Assembly: GCF_042676025.1 (NCBI RefSeq)
Contig: NZ_JBHTJP010000035.1
Location: forward strand, 806,001 to 870,000
Source of the DNA: Salinimicrobium gaetbulicola
Lineage (GTDB): Bacteria > Bacteroidota > Bacteroidia > Flavobacteriales > Flavobacteriaceae
Reading direction: 5' to 3'
Length of the DNA: 64,000 bases
Below, in pieces: positions 40,920 through 49,008 of the stretch. The position numbers and the translations under genes are program-made. The notes under the pieces were generated by a model. That model was not told the DNA's origin. It did not search any database and saw only the letters and a program-made list of their open reading frames with translations. The stretch's first letter is position 1; each line of letters opens with the position of its first letter.

Positions 40920-42563
40920 CTAGTTCATAACTTTGAATTCGCTTCTTCTGTTTATTGCATATTCCTCCTCAGTACACATGTCTGGTTTGGTGCAATTATT
41001 TAATGGCATAGTTTCGCCATATCCTTTTGAAGACAATCTGCTTCGGTCAATCCCTTTGCTTACGATATATTCCAGTGTGGCAGCTGCCCTTCTTTCAGAA
41101 AGATTTAAATTGTATTCATCAGGTCCTCTGGCATCAGAATGTGAACCTATCTCCAATTCTAATTTTGGATAGTCTTTCATGATGTTTACAACCCTGTCAA
41201 GAACTATTTCAGCTTGCGGTAGAATTTCAGATCTGTCAAAGTCAAAGTAAATATTAGCAACATCACGTAATTGTTGTGCTCCTGTCACTACATTTTCTTC
41301 GACCAATTCTTTAGCGACCACCTCTTCCGGCTCAGTTCTAACGATCTCTTCTCTGATGAAAGAGTAGAGGCTTTCAGACCCATTGTCAACAGATGCGAAA
41401 TAACCTTTGTCGTCCCCGGGTTTTATCACGAAGGCGAAATCATCATACCCGCTATTAACCGTTCCGCCAAGGTTTTGCGACTCAGTATAGGTTCCGTTTT
41501 CCACGTCGGTTCTAAAGATATCCAGGTTACCGAATCCGGTTCTTCCGTTAGATGAAAAGTAAAGCACATCTTCACTACTCATAAAAGGAAATTGTTCCCT
41601 ATGAACTGTATTTACATTTGGTCCTAGGTTCTTTGGTTCTCCATAAGTTCCGTCCTCATGAACGTCTACCACGAAAATGTCAAAAGATCCCATGGTGCCC
41701 GGCATGTCACTTGCAAAATAAAGTTTCTTGCCGTCTGCGCTTAAAGAAGGGTGTTCGGTAGAATATTCGTCACTGGCGAAAGGAACACGCTGCACATTTG
41801 TCCATTCTCCGTCAATCAATTCTGCACGGTAAATACTAATATGCGCAACCTTTATTCTTTCGTTGTCTGCTCTCACACGTTCCTCATTGGTTCTGTTGAA
41901 GAACATAACGGTATTGTCTGCATTAAAAGTAGCCGAACTTTCGTGGGTGTCAGTATTGATCTCACCGGGGAACAGTTCCACGTCGCTCATTTCTCCGTCA
42001 GCTGACATTTCAGCTGTAAAAAGATCAAGGTATGGTTTCTTGTTCCAGATGTAAATAGGTCTTTTCTCATTACGGGTAGATGCGAAAACCACGCGATCAC
42101 CCATGTAAGCGACTCCAAAATCTGAAGAAGAATTGTTCTGAGCTAATTTTTGAACTCTGAAAGAATGAGGTGCTACAGTGTCAAGTTCTTTGGCAAGCTT
42201 GCGTAAACTTACTTCTTTCTTGAAATACTCGCTAAGAACTTCATCTGCTTCCTGATGTTTACCCATTGCTCTAAGAGCATGTCCATATCTAAACCTGTAT
42301 TCCGGGGCAATATTGCCGTCAAAACGGTTAAATAGTTCTTTATAATTACCTTCAGCACTTAACATTCGGTTAGTGTAGAAATAAGAATCTGCCAGGTTTT
42401 GCAGCACATGCTGGTCCTTGTCAGAAATAAGCCTGTACACTTCAGAAGCATCCATATAAGCTCGTTCCTTAAATAACCTGTCAGCTTTACTTACACTAAC
42501 ATTTTGAGCAAATGCCGAAAAGCCTATTACTGTGATTAAAAGTGTTGTGTAAAATCTCTTCAT
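40920..42563 (-). CDS. OmpA family protein with PD40-like repeats
   Basis: A 547-residue exported protein with a signal peptide (about residues 1-19, ending GFSAFA). An N-terminal TPR-like part (about 25-130) is followed by PD40/beta-propeller type repeats such as LSADGKKLYFASDMPGT and EDVLYFSSNGRTGFGNLDIF. The C-terminal OmpA peptidoglycan-binding domain (about 435-547) contains IYFDFDRSEILPQAE and GSHSDARGPDEYNLNLSERR. It is last in an operon with a PorP/SprF protein and a type B sorted adhesin. Such OmpA/SprF pairs help secrete or attach their partner adhesin to the surface. Confidence 0.9.
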   Translation of the reverse strand: MKRFYTTLLITVIGFSAFAQNVSVSKADRLFKERAYMDASEVYRLISDKDQHVLQNLADSYFYTNRMLSAEGNYKELFNRFDGNIAPEYRFRYGHALRAMGKHQEADEVLSEYFKKEVSLRKLAKELDTVAPHSFRVQKLAQNNSSSDFGVAYMGDRVVFASTRNEKRPIYIWNKKPYLDLFTAEMSADGEMSDVELFPGEINTDTHESSATFNADNTVMFFNRTNEERVRADNERIKVAHISIYRAELIDGEWTNVQRVPFASDEYSTEHPSLSADGKKLYFASDMPGTMGSFDIFVVDVHEDGTYGEPKNLGPNVNTVHREQFPFMSSEDVLYFSSNGRTGFGNLDIFRTDVENGTYTESQNLGGTVNSGYDDFAFVIKPGDDKGYFASVDNGSESLYSFIREEIVRTEPEEVVAKELVEENVVTGAQQLRDVANIYFDFDRSEILPQAEIVLDRVVNIMKDYPKLELEIGSHSDARGPDEYNLNLSERRAAATLEYIVSKGIDRSRLSSKGYGETMPLNNCTKPDMCTEEEYAINRRSEFKVMN

Positions 42564-42572
42564 ATAGTTTTT

Positions 42573-43508
42573 TTAAAAGAATCTTGGTGACTTATTGTAA
42601 CCTCTTGAAAGTATATCCAGATCGAACAAAATCATGATCTCATGTGAACCGTCGTTATAATCACCTAATACAGATGTAGTGTAATCATAAGCATATCCTA
42701 CTCGAAGGTCTGGCGTAACTCTGAAATTTACCAATCCGCTTACGGCGTCATCTAGCCTGTAGGCAACACCGGCTTCGAGGCGGTTGTATAGCAAAACGTT
42801 TGCGGTCACATCTAATGATAAAGGTGCATCTTGTACGCCTCTTAACATGAACGCAGGCTTTACTTTGAAATCTTCGTTGATATCAAATACATACCCCCCG
42901 GTTAGGTAGAAGTGAACATTCTCTTCACCTATCCCAACTAGGCCTTCATTTTCTTCAATGTGTTTTGAAGTTAACAGGTTTGGTGCAGATAATCCTATAT
43001 AGTAATTATCTTCGAACCAATAAGCCCCAACTCCAAAGACCGGAAACGCCTCATTCATGTCCCTCATGGCCGGATCTGTACCTTGTTGTGGAGTACTAAG
43101 GCTGGTAAGGTCGGCATCGAAGAAATTAACTCCCCCTTTTATTCCCAGGGAAAGTTTAGCTGTTTCTGTTACCGGAAGCACATATGCAAAGTTTGCAGTA
43201 ATGTTATTTTCCTTTTCAATATCCCCGATTTCATCGTGCACTATGGTCACCCCTAGCTCTACTCTTTTAGATAAAGGAGTTTGAGCGAAAACATTGATAG
43301 TTTCCGGTGCACCTTCCATACCGGCCCACTGGTTGCGATATATCAAACCGGTCCTTAACAAGCCTTCTTGGTCTAAGGCATAAGCCGGGTTAACCACACT
43401 CATGTTATACATGTATTGGGTGAAGTGTGGATCTTGTTGAGCATTACCCTCAAAGGAGAGGAGGGCAATACTAACAACGAATAAAAATTTTATAATTGAA
43501 TTTTTCAT
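42573..43508 (-). CDS. PorP/SprF family type IX secretion outer-membrane protein
   Basis: A 311-residue outer-membrane protein with a signal peptide (residues 1-23, ending FEGNA) and the family hallmark QQDPHFTQYMYN right after it, then NPAYALDQEGLLRTGLIYRNQW. The remainder alternates in beta-barrel fashion (PDLRVGYAYDYTTS, HEIMILFDLDI). In F. johnsoniae, SprF-like proteins are needed for export of adhesins with type B C-terminal domains encoded next to them, as here. It lies between the adhesin and OmpA genes, 9-20 bp from each. Confidence 0.93.
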   Translation of the reverse strand: MKNSIIKFLFVVSIALLSFEGNAQQDPHFTQYMYNMSVVNPAYALDQEGLLRTGLIYRNQWAGMEGAPETINVFAQTPLSKRVELGVTIVHDEIGDIEKENNITANFAYVLPVTETAKLSLGIKGGVNFFDADLTSLSTPQQGTDPAMRDMNEAFPVFGVGAYWFEDNYYIGLSAPNLLTSKHIEENEGLVGIGEENVHFYLTGGYVFDINEDFKVKPAFMLRGVQDAPLSLDVTANVLLYNRLEAGVAYRLDDAVSGLVNFRVTPDLRVGYAYDYTTSVLGDYNDGSHEIMILFDLDILSRGYNKSPRFF

Positions 43509-43527
43509 ACTATTCTAATGTTTCAAA

Positions 43528-46500
43528 TTATCTGGTTAGATACAAACGTCCTTGTGTAGGCTTGGTTTCACCGTCATTATACTCAATTACGTAGAAGTAA
43601 ACACCTACCGGCACTTCCTTGCTTCCTATCGCTCCTTCTGTAGCCACACCATTCCATGTGTCGTTAGAAGCATTCCCTTTAAAGACAGGCTGTCCCCATC
43701 TGTTAAAGATCTTGATGCTGAAGTCAGGATATTGCTCCCCGATAAAGTTCACCTCGAAAACGTCATTTATGCCATCTCCGTTAGGACTGAATGCTTCAGG
43801 GATAGGAAGCGGGCATTTTTCGAGTTCTGCTGTTACAGCCAATCTTTGAGAGCTTTCACATCCCGTAGCAGTATCTGTAAGTGAAGCGTAATAGATAGTT
43901 CCGTTCACCAATAATTCAGAAGTGCTTAAAACACTTCCACCTGTTGGCGCATCGTACCAGGTCACATTTGAATCGTTCATTGCGATATCCCCAATGGTAG
44001 GTTGATCTACCATACAGAAGATATTTCCACCCGAAACCATGGTCGGGGTTGGAGCGTCATTAATTATTACCACGGCAGTTGCTGCATCAGACTCACATCC
44101 TTCCGGACTCATTTGTGTTGCGTAATAGTTACCACTAACTAAAACATCTGTTGCCGCAGCAGGTGTTGTTAATGCGGCATCTGTATACCATTGAACCGTG
44201 TTGCTGGCATCCGGAGTTACAGGAAGGTCAGCTACGGTAAGTCCAACAGAAGCACATTCTTCCACATCTGAAGTTGCAGGAGCTCCGGGAACCGCGTTAA
44301 TTGCTACGGTAATAGTAACACTTGCATCTGCACAGGTGGTTGTGGATGGAACGGTATAGGTGTAATCACCGGCAATATCAACAGCCGGGTCAAACATAAA
44401 GGTTCCGCTTGCTAAAGGAGGGTTGATTGTTCCATTAGTATCTGCTTCTCCTAAAATGGATGGATCGATCATGCTTACTAGATCAAATTCTGCGTCATTC
44501 GCGCAAACAGCTACGGGAGTATCTACTCCTGCGTTTGGAGAGTCTAAAATGGTAACTGTTACCGCTGTTCTTGCTGTACAGGTACTACTTGCATTTCCGG
44601 CGTAATAAACTGCCTGGTCTTCAAGTTCTGTAGTTGGATCAATCGGAGTGTTGTCTGTTGGATCAGCACTGGCGTACCAAACGGCGTGTGATGGTAAAAG
44701 ATCACTTACCCTTGGGAAATCTGCTCCCGTACCATCATCTACAGTTTCACAAAATTCAGGAGTAATGTTAGCAACTATAGGGCAAGCTTCGGCTACAAAA
44801 ACCGTGGAAGATGATTCGCAGCCATTAGCTCCTACCGTGTAAGTAAAGGTGGAAGGGGCTAAATCTACAGCCGGATCAAAATTCCCACTTACAACTGTTC
44901 CGTCTTCAGCAGTCCATACCCCTCCTGTTGCAGGAGTGCCGCCTAACGCTGTGAACAGGTCTATTACTGTATTATCACCTTCGATCAACTGGTAAGTAGC
45001 ACTTGTTCCTGAATCCGGAGATTGGTTTACAGTAATAGTAAAGTCAGCTGAATCTGTACAGGAGCCTGTAGTTAACGTATATTGAGTGGAAAAAGTTCCC
45101 ACCGGGTTAGTACCGAAATCGGCACCAAGGGTTTCCAGAGGCGGATTAAAGGTTCCGCTTTGATCTCTGTCGGCTATAAAGGAATTAAATACAGCAATAA
45201 GGTCATCTCCGGTAGTGAAATCTGCACTACAGTAGGTCTCACTTACCGGTTCACCGGCATCAGGTGCTTCAGTAACAGTAACGCTTACGGTATTTACCGC
45301 GTCGTCACAGTAATCATCTCCTGCTACCGTATAAGTAAAGTCGTGTGTTCCAACTCCCCATACTGCAGGATCAAATGAATTTGCTGTAAGCACCGGCTCA
45401 AAAGTTCCTCCCGCATCAGGGGTTCCTGAGATCTCATTATAAAGATCAAAGGCAGGATCGTTCGCGCAATAAGTTAGCTCTGTTGCAGTACCTGCATTCG
45501 GTGCTTTGGAAATTGATGCTATCACTCTTGCAGTCGTACAGCTTCCGTCTTCCAGTGCAAGAAAATATTCTGTTGCATGAACTAAGGCCTCGGTTGGATC
45601 CAGAGGTGTAGTAAAAGTAGTGTCTGCATACCATGTTCCGTCAGCCGGAGAAAGATCTGCTACGGTAGCATTATCGGTTTCGCAAAAATTTTGGGTTTCG
45701 TCAACAACTGTTAATGGGGAAACGGTTACTGTAACGGCAAGTCTGTTTATACTGTTACATTCAGTACCAATTGCCGATAAGTAATAGGTTTTACCATCTA
45801 CCAATGGAGTGTTTATACTTAATTCTGTCACCGATGTTTCAGAAACAAAATAGCGATTGTCTGTATTGGTGACTATATCTCCAAGGGTCGGGTTATTCGC
45901 CGCACAGAAAGTTTGGGTTGCCTCACCAGTTGGTGCAGGTTCACTAATTAACTCAATTTTTACGCTTTGACGGTTAGTTCTACAAGATCCGTAAGGATTT
46001 GCCTGGTCTACCCAATAGGTTGCACCGTTTACCAATTCGGTGTTATCTGGCAGGACTGTAGAAGAATTCTGGCCGTCATACCATTGGATGGTTCCCGATT
46101 CATCTGCGCTTGTGCGGATATTACTTAAGTAGATATCTGGATTGTTGACATCGGCAACACAAAAAGTTAAAGATGGTAATGATTGTTTTGTGGTTTGCGA
46201 CTTGTTGTCATTGATACCAAGAATTTCAGGCTGGCTATAAATAGTTACCGTTACTTCTGAACGACTTCCAGCACAGCTCGCAGTATTTGTTCCTGCGTAA
46301 TATATTGTGTTTGTAGCTAGAAGTTGAGTGTCAGCAAGGGGTGTGGTTGAAGTTTGATCTGCATACCACACAACATCTGTGCCCTGTGCGCTAAGATCCT
46401 GGACTTCCGGAATAGCGGAATCACAAAAATACTGCTGGTTTCCTGCATCGGATAAATTTTGATCAACTGCAGTAGGACATGTTGTTTGTCCGTACAGGGC

Positions 46501-46572
46501 TGATCCGCTGATTAATAGTAAGGTAAAAAGGAAGAAAGGTAATCCATTTTTCCTTGGAGTAAAATTTCGCAT
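43528..46572 (-). CDS. Large secreted repeat protein with type B (gliding-motility-associated) C-terminal sorting domain
   Basis: A 1,014-residue exported protein. The signal peptide (about residues 1-29) ends SALYGQ. The middle is a string of Ig-like modules of about 80-90 residues with recurrent motifs of the types DGTWYADTTFTTPLD, VDGKTYYLSA and AVTVTILDSPNAGVD, rich in Cys, Thr and Asp. The last 95 residues form the type B sorting domain, with LPIPEAFSPNGDGINDVFEV, IKIFNRWGQPVFKG and VPVGVYFYVIEYNDG. It is a type IX secretion substrate, probably a surface adhesin. Repeats and secretion motif are clear; the ligand is unknown. It is the first gene of the operon and has a complex leader (46632-46733). 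Confidence 0.9.
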   Translation of the reverse strand: MRNFTPRKNGLPFFLFTLLLISGSALYGQTTCPTAVDQNLSDAGNQQYFCDSAIPEVQDLSAQGTDVVWYADQTSTTPLADTQLLATNTIYYAGTNTASCAGSRSEVTVTIYSQPEILGINDNKSQTTKQSLPSLTFCVADVNNPDIYLSNIRTSADESGTIQWYDGQNSSTVLPDNTELVNGATYWVDQANPYGSCRTNRQSVKIELISEPAPTGEATQTFCAANNPTLGDIVTNTDNRYFVSETSVTELSINTPLVDGKTYYLSAIGTECNSINRLAVTVTVSPLTVVDETQNFCETDNATVADLSPADGTWYADTTFTTPLDPTEALVHATEYFLALEDGSCTTARVIASISKAPNAGTATELTYCANDPAFDLYNEISGTPDAGGTFEPVLTANSFDPAVWGVGTHDFTYTVAGDDYCDDAVNTVSVTVTEAPDAGEPVSETYCSADFTTGDDLIAVFNSFIADRDQSGTFNPPLETLGADFGTNPVGTFSTQYTLTTGSCTDSADFTITVNQSPDSGTSATYQLIEGDNTVIDLFTALGGTPATGGVWTAEDGTVVSGNFDPAVDLAPSTFTYTVGANGCESSSTVFVAEACPIVANITPEFCETVDDGTGADFPRVSDLLPSHAVWYASADPTDNTPIDPTTELEDQAVYYAGNASSTCTARTAVTVTILDSPNAGVDTPVAVCANDAEFDLVSMIDPSILGEADTNGTINPPLASGTFMFDPAVDIAGDYTYTVPSTTTCADASVTITVAINAVPGAPATSDVEECASVGLTVADLPVTPDASNTVQWYTDAALTTPAAATDVLVSGNYYATQMSPEGCESDAATAVVIINDAPTPTMVSGGNIFCMVDQPTIGDIAMNDSNVTWYDAPTGGSVLSTSELLVNGTIYYASLTDTATGCESSQRLAVTAELEKCPLPIPEAFSPNGDGINDVFEVNFIGEQYPDFSIKIFNRWGQPVFKGNASNDTWNGVATEGAIGSKEVPVGVYFYVIEYNDGETKPTQGRLYLTR

Positions 46573-46613
46573 AGGCTCTAAATGTTAAGGTTGTTCACTT
46601 TTTGAATTGGGTT

Positions 46614-46621
46614 CAAATTTA
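46614..46621 (-). promoter_or_regulatory. -7 element near the adhesin start
   Basis: The minus strand reads TAAATTTG (TAnnTTTG), about 42 nt before the adhesin ATG and behind the hairpin and T-run at 46632-46680. It would allow expression after upstream termination. Confidence 0.5.
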
Positions 46622-46631
46622 TAGCAAAGAT

Positions 46632-46720
46632 TAAAAAAAAACCTTAAACTACTGTTAAGTTGAGGTTTAAAGGCAGCACCCTTTGTGATGGTGCTAATTT
46701 GCTGATGTAGGGTGGGTTAA
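46632..46720 (-). ncRNA. Candidate small RNA or attenuator upstream of the adhesin operon
   Basis: Read on the minus strand: a TATATTTG promoter element (46733-46726), then about 90 nt with two hairpins. The first is AGCACC / GGTGCT (46675-46680 with 46690-46695) with a 9-nt loop. The second is an 8-bp stem with one bulge (CCTTTAAAC / GTTTAAGG), followed by a run of T. The T-run makes it terminator-like, yet the adhesin gene begins only 60 nt further on. It is either a separate small RNA or a conditional terminator in the operon leader. No ATG occurs in it. Confidence 0.45.
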
Positions 46721-46725
46721 AAGTA

Positions 46726-46733
46726 CAAATATA
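46726..46733 (-). promoter_or_regulatory. -7 element of the small RNA or leader
   Basis: The minus strand reads TATATTTG, an exact match. Confidence 0.55.
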
Positions 46734-46867
46734 ATTTTAATATAATATTATTAAGAATTCTTTTACAAAGAGTAAGTTAAAATAATACAACGAAATCGAG
46801 ATCCTTGATCTTCAGTGTATAAAATACCCGCCATACAGTTTCCTTTTTTTACTCGATTGCTTTCAAT

Positions 46868-46875
46868 TATCTTTA
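46868..46875 (+). promoter_or_regulatory. Possible -7 element of mpl
   Basis: TATCTTTA, one base from TAnnTTTG and identical to the exbB element, ends 16 nt before the mpl ATG. Confidence 0.4.
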
Positions 46876-46891
46876 CGCCAAAAGACATTTT

Positions 46892-48247
46892 ATGCGCATA
46901 CATTTTATCGCGATTGGTGGCAGCGCCATGCATAACCTCGCACTTGCCCTTCAGGAAAAAGGAAATGACGTAACCGGAAGTGATGATATGATATATGAAC
47001 CTTCCAGGTCAAGATTAGAAAGAAAAGGCTTGTTGCCAACTGAATATGGCTGGTTTCCTGAGAAGATCAGTTCAGATCTTGATGCAGTAATATTAGGTAT
47101 GCATGCTAAGGAAGATAACCCTGAACTACAACGCGCAAGGGAACTGGGTTTACAAGTATATTCCTATCCTGAATTCCTGTATGAACAGTCTAAAGAGAAA
47201 ACAAGGGTTGTAATTGGCGGTTCGCATGGTAAAACTACCATTACCTCTATGATACTACATGTTTTGAACTATCACAATAAGGAGGTAGATTATATGGTAG
47301 GGGCACAATTAGAAGGTTTTGACACCATGGTGCATCTAACTAAAGAAAATGATTTCATCGTCCTAGAAGGAGATGAATATTTATCTTCCCCTATAGATCG
47401 CAGGCCAAAATTCCATTTATACAAACCTAATATCGCCTTGATCAGTGGGATTGCCTGGGACCATATCAATGTGTTTCCAACTTTCGAGGAATACCTTGAA
47501 CAGTTTAAAATTTTCATAGACTCTATTGTTAAAGGCGGAATCCTGGTCTATAATGAGGAGGATGAAGAATTGAAAAAGTTAGTCGACCAAACCACCAATA
47601 CAATTAGAAAACACCCTTATAGCGTACCGGAATATTCTGTGGAAAACGAGGTAACCATGCTGCAAACTCCGGAAGGGGATATGCCGGTGGAGATATTTGG
47701 AAGACACAACCTTCAAAACCTTGCAGGTGCTAAATGGATCTGTCAGCATATGGGCGTGGATGAAGAAGATTTTTATGAGGCTATCGCGACATTTTCCGGG
47801 GCTTCAAAAAGACTGGAAAAGGTGGCTGAAACTCCAAAAACGGTAGTTTTTAAAGATTTTGCTCACAGTCCGTCAAAGGTGGCGGCGACAACCAAAGCGG
47901 TCAAGGAACAGTATTCCCTGCGAAAAGTGGTGGCGTGTCTGGAACTCCATACATACAGCAGTTTGAATGCAGAATTTTTAAGTCAATACCAAAGTGCTCT
48001 TGATAGTGCTGACGTGGCGGTAGTCTATTATTCTCCTGAAGCAGTAAAGAACAAACGTTTGGAAGAAATTTCCGAAGAACAGATTTTTAAGGCTTTTCAA
48101 AGAAACGATCTAATCGTTTATACTAATTCTGAAGATTTCCAAAATTTCCTAAGATCTAGTGATCTTGACGATTCTGTTCTATTATTAATGAGCAGTGGGA
48201 ATTATGGTGGATTAGATTTTGATGAAATATCAAATTGGATTAATTAG
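46892..48247 (+). CDS. mpl: Murein tripeptide ligase, UDP-N-acetylmuramate-tripeptide ligase
   Basis: A 451-residue Mur ligase starting MRIHFIAIGGSAMHNLALAL, with the dinucleotide-type N-terminal domain and ATP loop IGGSHGKTTITSM (about 107-119). EGDEYLSSPIDRRPKF replaces the MurC-type segment and is typical of Mpl, as is the shortened C-terminal domain with KDFAHSPSKVAATTKAV. It links recycled tripeptide (L-Ala-gamma-D-Glu-mDAP) to UDP-MurNAc. MurC is the alternative, but MurC carries different flanking motifs. AnmK, the other recycling enzyme, is encoded at 1881-2942. Confidence 0.88.
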   Translation: MRIHFIAIGGSAMHNLALALQEKGNDVTGSDDMIYEPSRSRLERKGLLPTEYGWFPEKISSDLDAVILGMHAKEDNPELQRARELGLQVYSYPEFLYEQSKEKTRVVIGGSHGKTTITSMILHVLNYHNKEVDYMVGAQLEGFDTMVHLTKENDFIVLEGDEYLSSPIDRRPKFHLYKPNIALISGIAWDHINVFPTFEEYLEQFKIFIDSIVKGGILVYNEEDEELKKLVDQTTNTIRKHPYSVPEYSVENEVTMLQTPEGDMPVEIFGRHNLQNLAGAKWICQHMGVDEEDFYEAIATFSGASKRLEKVAETPKTVVFKDFAHSPSKVAATTKAVKEQYSLRKVVACLELHTYSSLNAEFLSQYQSALDSADVAVVYYSPEAVKNKRLEEISEEQIFKAFQRNDLIVYTNSEDFQNFLRSSDLDDSVLLLMSSGNYGGLDFDEISNWIN

Positions 48248-48272
48248 GGCGGGTCTTATGTCTTTGATTTTC

Positions 48273-48293
48273 ATATCTTTAAATAAAAGATAT
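48273..48293 (+). repeat. Inverted repeat directly before radC
   Basis: ATATCTTT (48273-48280) and AAAGATAT (48286-48293) are perfect complements with a 5-nt loop, ending 2 nt before the ATG. It could be an operator or block the ribosome-binding region. Confidence 0.5.
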
Positions 48294-48295
48294 CA

Positions 48296-48997
48296 ATGCG
48301 AGACGGAGATCAGACTTCATTCACTATTAAGAATTGGGCACACGATGACCGTCCCCGGGAGAAACTTCTGAATAAAGGTCGAACTTCTTTAAGTGATGCT
48401 GAGCTTTTGGCGATCCTTATCGGTTCGGGTAGCCGAAATGAGTCGGCTGTTGATCTTTGTAAAAAGATATTGGCTCGTTCAGAATTCAGCTTAAATGAAC
48501 TGGGGAAACTCAGTGTGAACCAATTAATGGAGTTTAAGGGAATTGGTGAAGCAAAGGCTGTGACCATAGTGGCAGCCCTTGAACTTGGGAGACGCAGACG
48601 AACCGAAGAGGCGCTGGAAAAAAAGAAAATTTCATCAAGTAATTCGGTTTTTGAATTGATGCAGCCTATTATAGGAGATCTTCCCCACGAAGAGTTTTGG
48701 GTCATTTATCTTAATAACTCCAACAAAGTCATTGACAGATTTCAGTTAAGCAAAGGTGGAATTACCGGAACTCTGGTAGATGTCCGGCTTGCTTTAAAAA
48801 AGGCACTTGAGCTCGGTGCTACTTCTATTATACTGGCTCACAATCATCCTTCCGGTGCTCTTAGTCCAAGCAGCGCTGATAAACAATTAACCCAAAAGTT
48901 GAAAACTGCAGGAGAGAGTCTTGATATCAAGATCCTCGATCACTTAATTGTCACAGAGAAATCCTATTTTAGCTTCGCCGATGAAGGCTTGCTTTAA
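48296..48997 (+). CDS. radC: RadC family protein (JAB/MPN domain)
   Basis: A 233-residue RadC. The N-terminal helix-hairpin-helix part (about residues 30-85) has LSDAELLAILIGSG and LMEFKGIGEAKAVTIVAALE. The JAB/MPN metalloprotease-like domain follows with AHNHPSGALSPSSAD near 181-195 and DHLIVTEKSYFSFADEGLL at the end; His-x-His and Asp form the metal site. Despite the name, a DNA-repair role is not supported, and the enzymatic function is unknown. It ends 11 bp before the deacetylase-like gene, suggesting an operon. Confidence 0.92.
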   Translation: MRDGDQTSFTIKNWAHDDRPREKLLNKGRTSLSDAELLAILIGSGSRNESAVDLCKKILARSEFSLNELGKLSVNQLMEFKGIGEAKAVTIVAALELGRRRRTEEALEKKKISSSNSVFELMQPIIGDLPHEEFWVIYLNNSNKVIDRFQLSKGGITGTLVDVRLALKKALELGATSIILAHNHPSGALSPSSADKQLTQKLKTAGESLDIKILDHLIVTEKSYFSFADEGLL

Positions 48998-49008
48998 TTT
49001 CTGGCTGT

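Larger units (their letters stand above)
46573..46891. other. 319-bp divergent intergenic region between the adhesin operon and mpl
   Basis: No gene is visible. It contains two -7 promoter elements on the minus strand (46621-46614, 46733-46726), a small-RNA or attenuator-like element between them, and the mpl promoter (46868-46875) on the plus strand. Confidence 0.6.

Noticed and set aside
43552..45634. Several open frames on the opposite strand of the large adhesin
   Set aside because: They are short and follow the repeated Thr/Asp-rich modules of the real gene.
46640..46692. An 11-codon GTG-started, Leu-rich leader peptide in the adhesin leader
   Set aside because: The frame is too short, starts with GTG without a binding site, and a Leu leader makes no sense for an adhesin operon.
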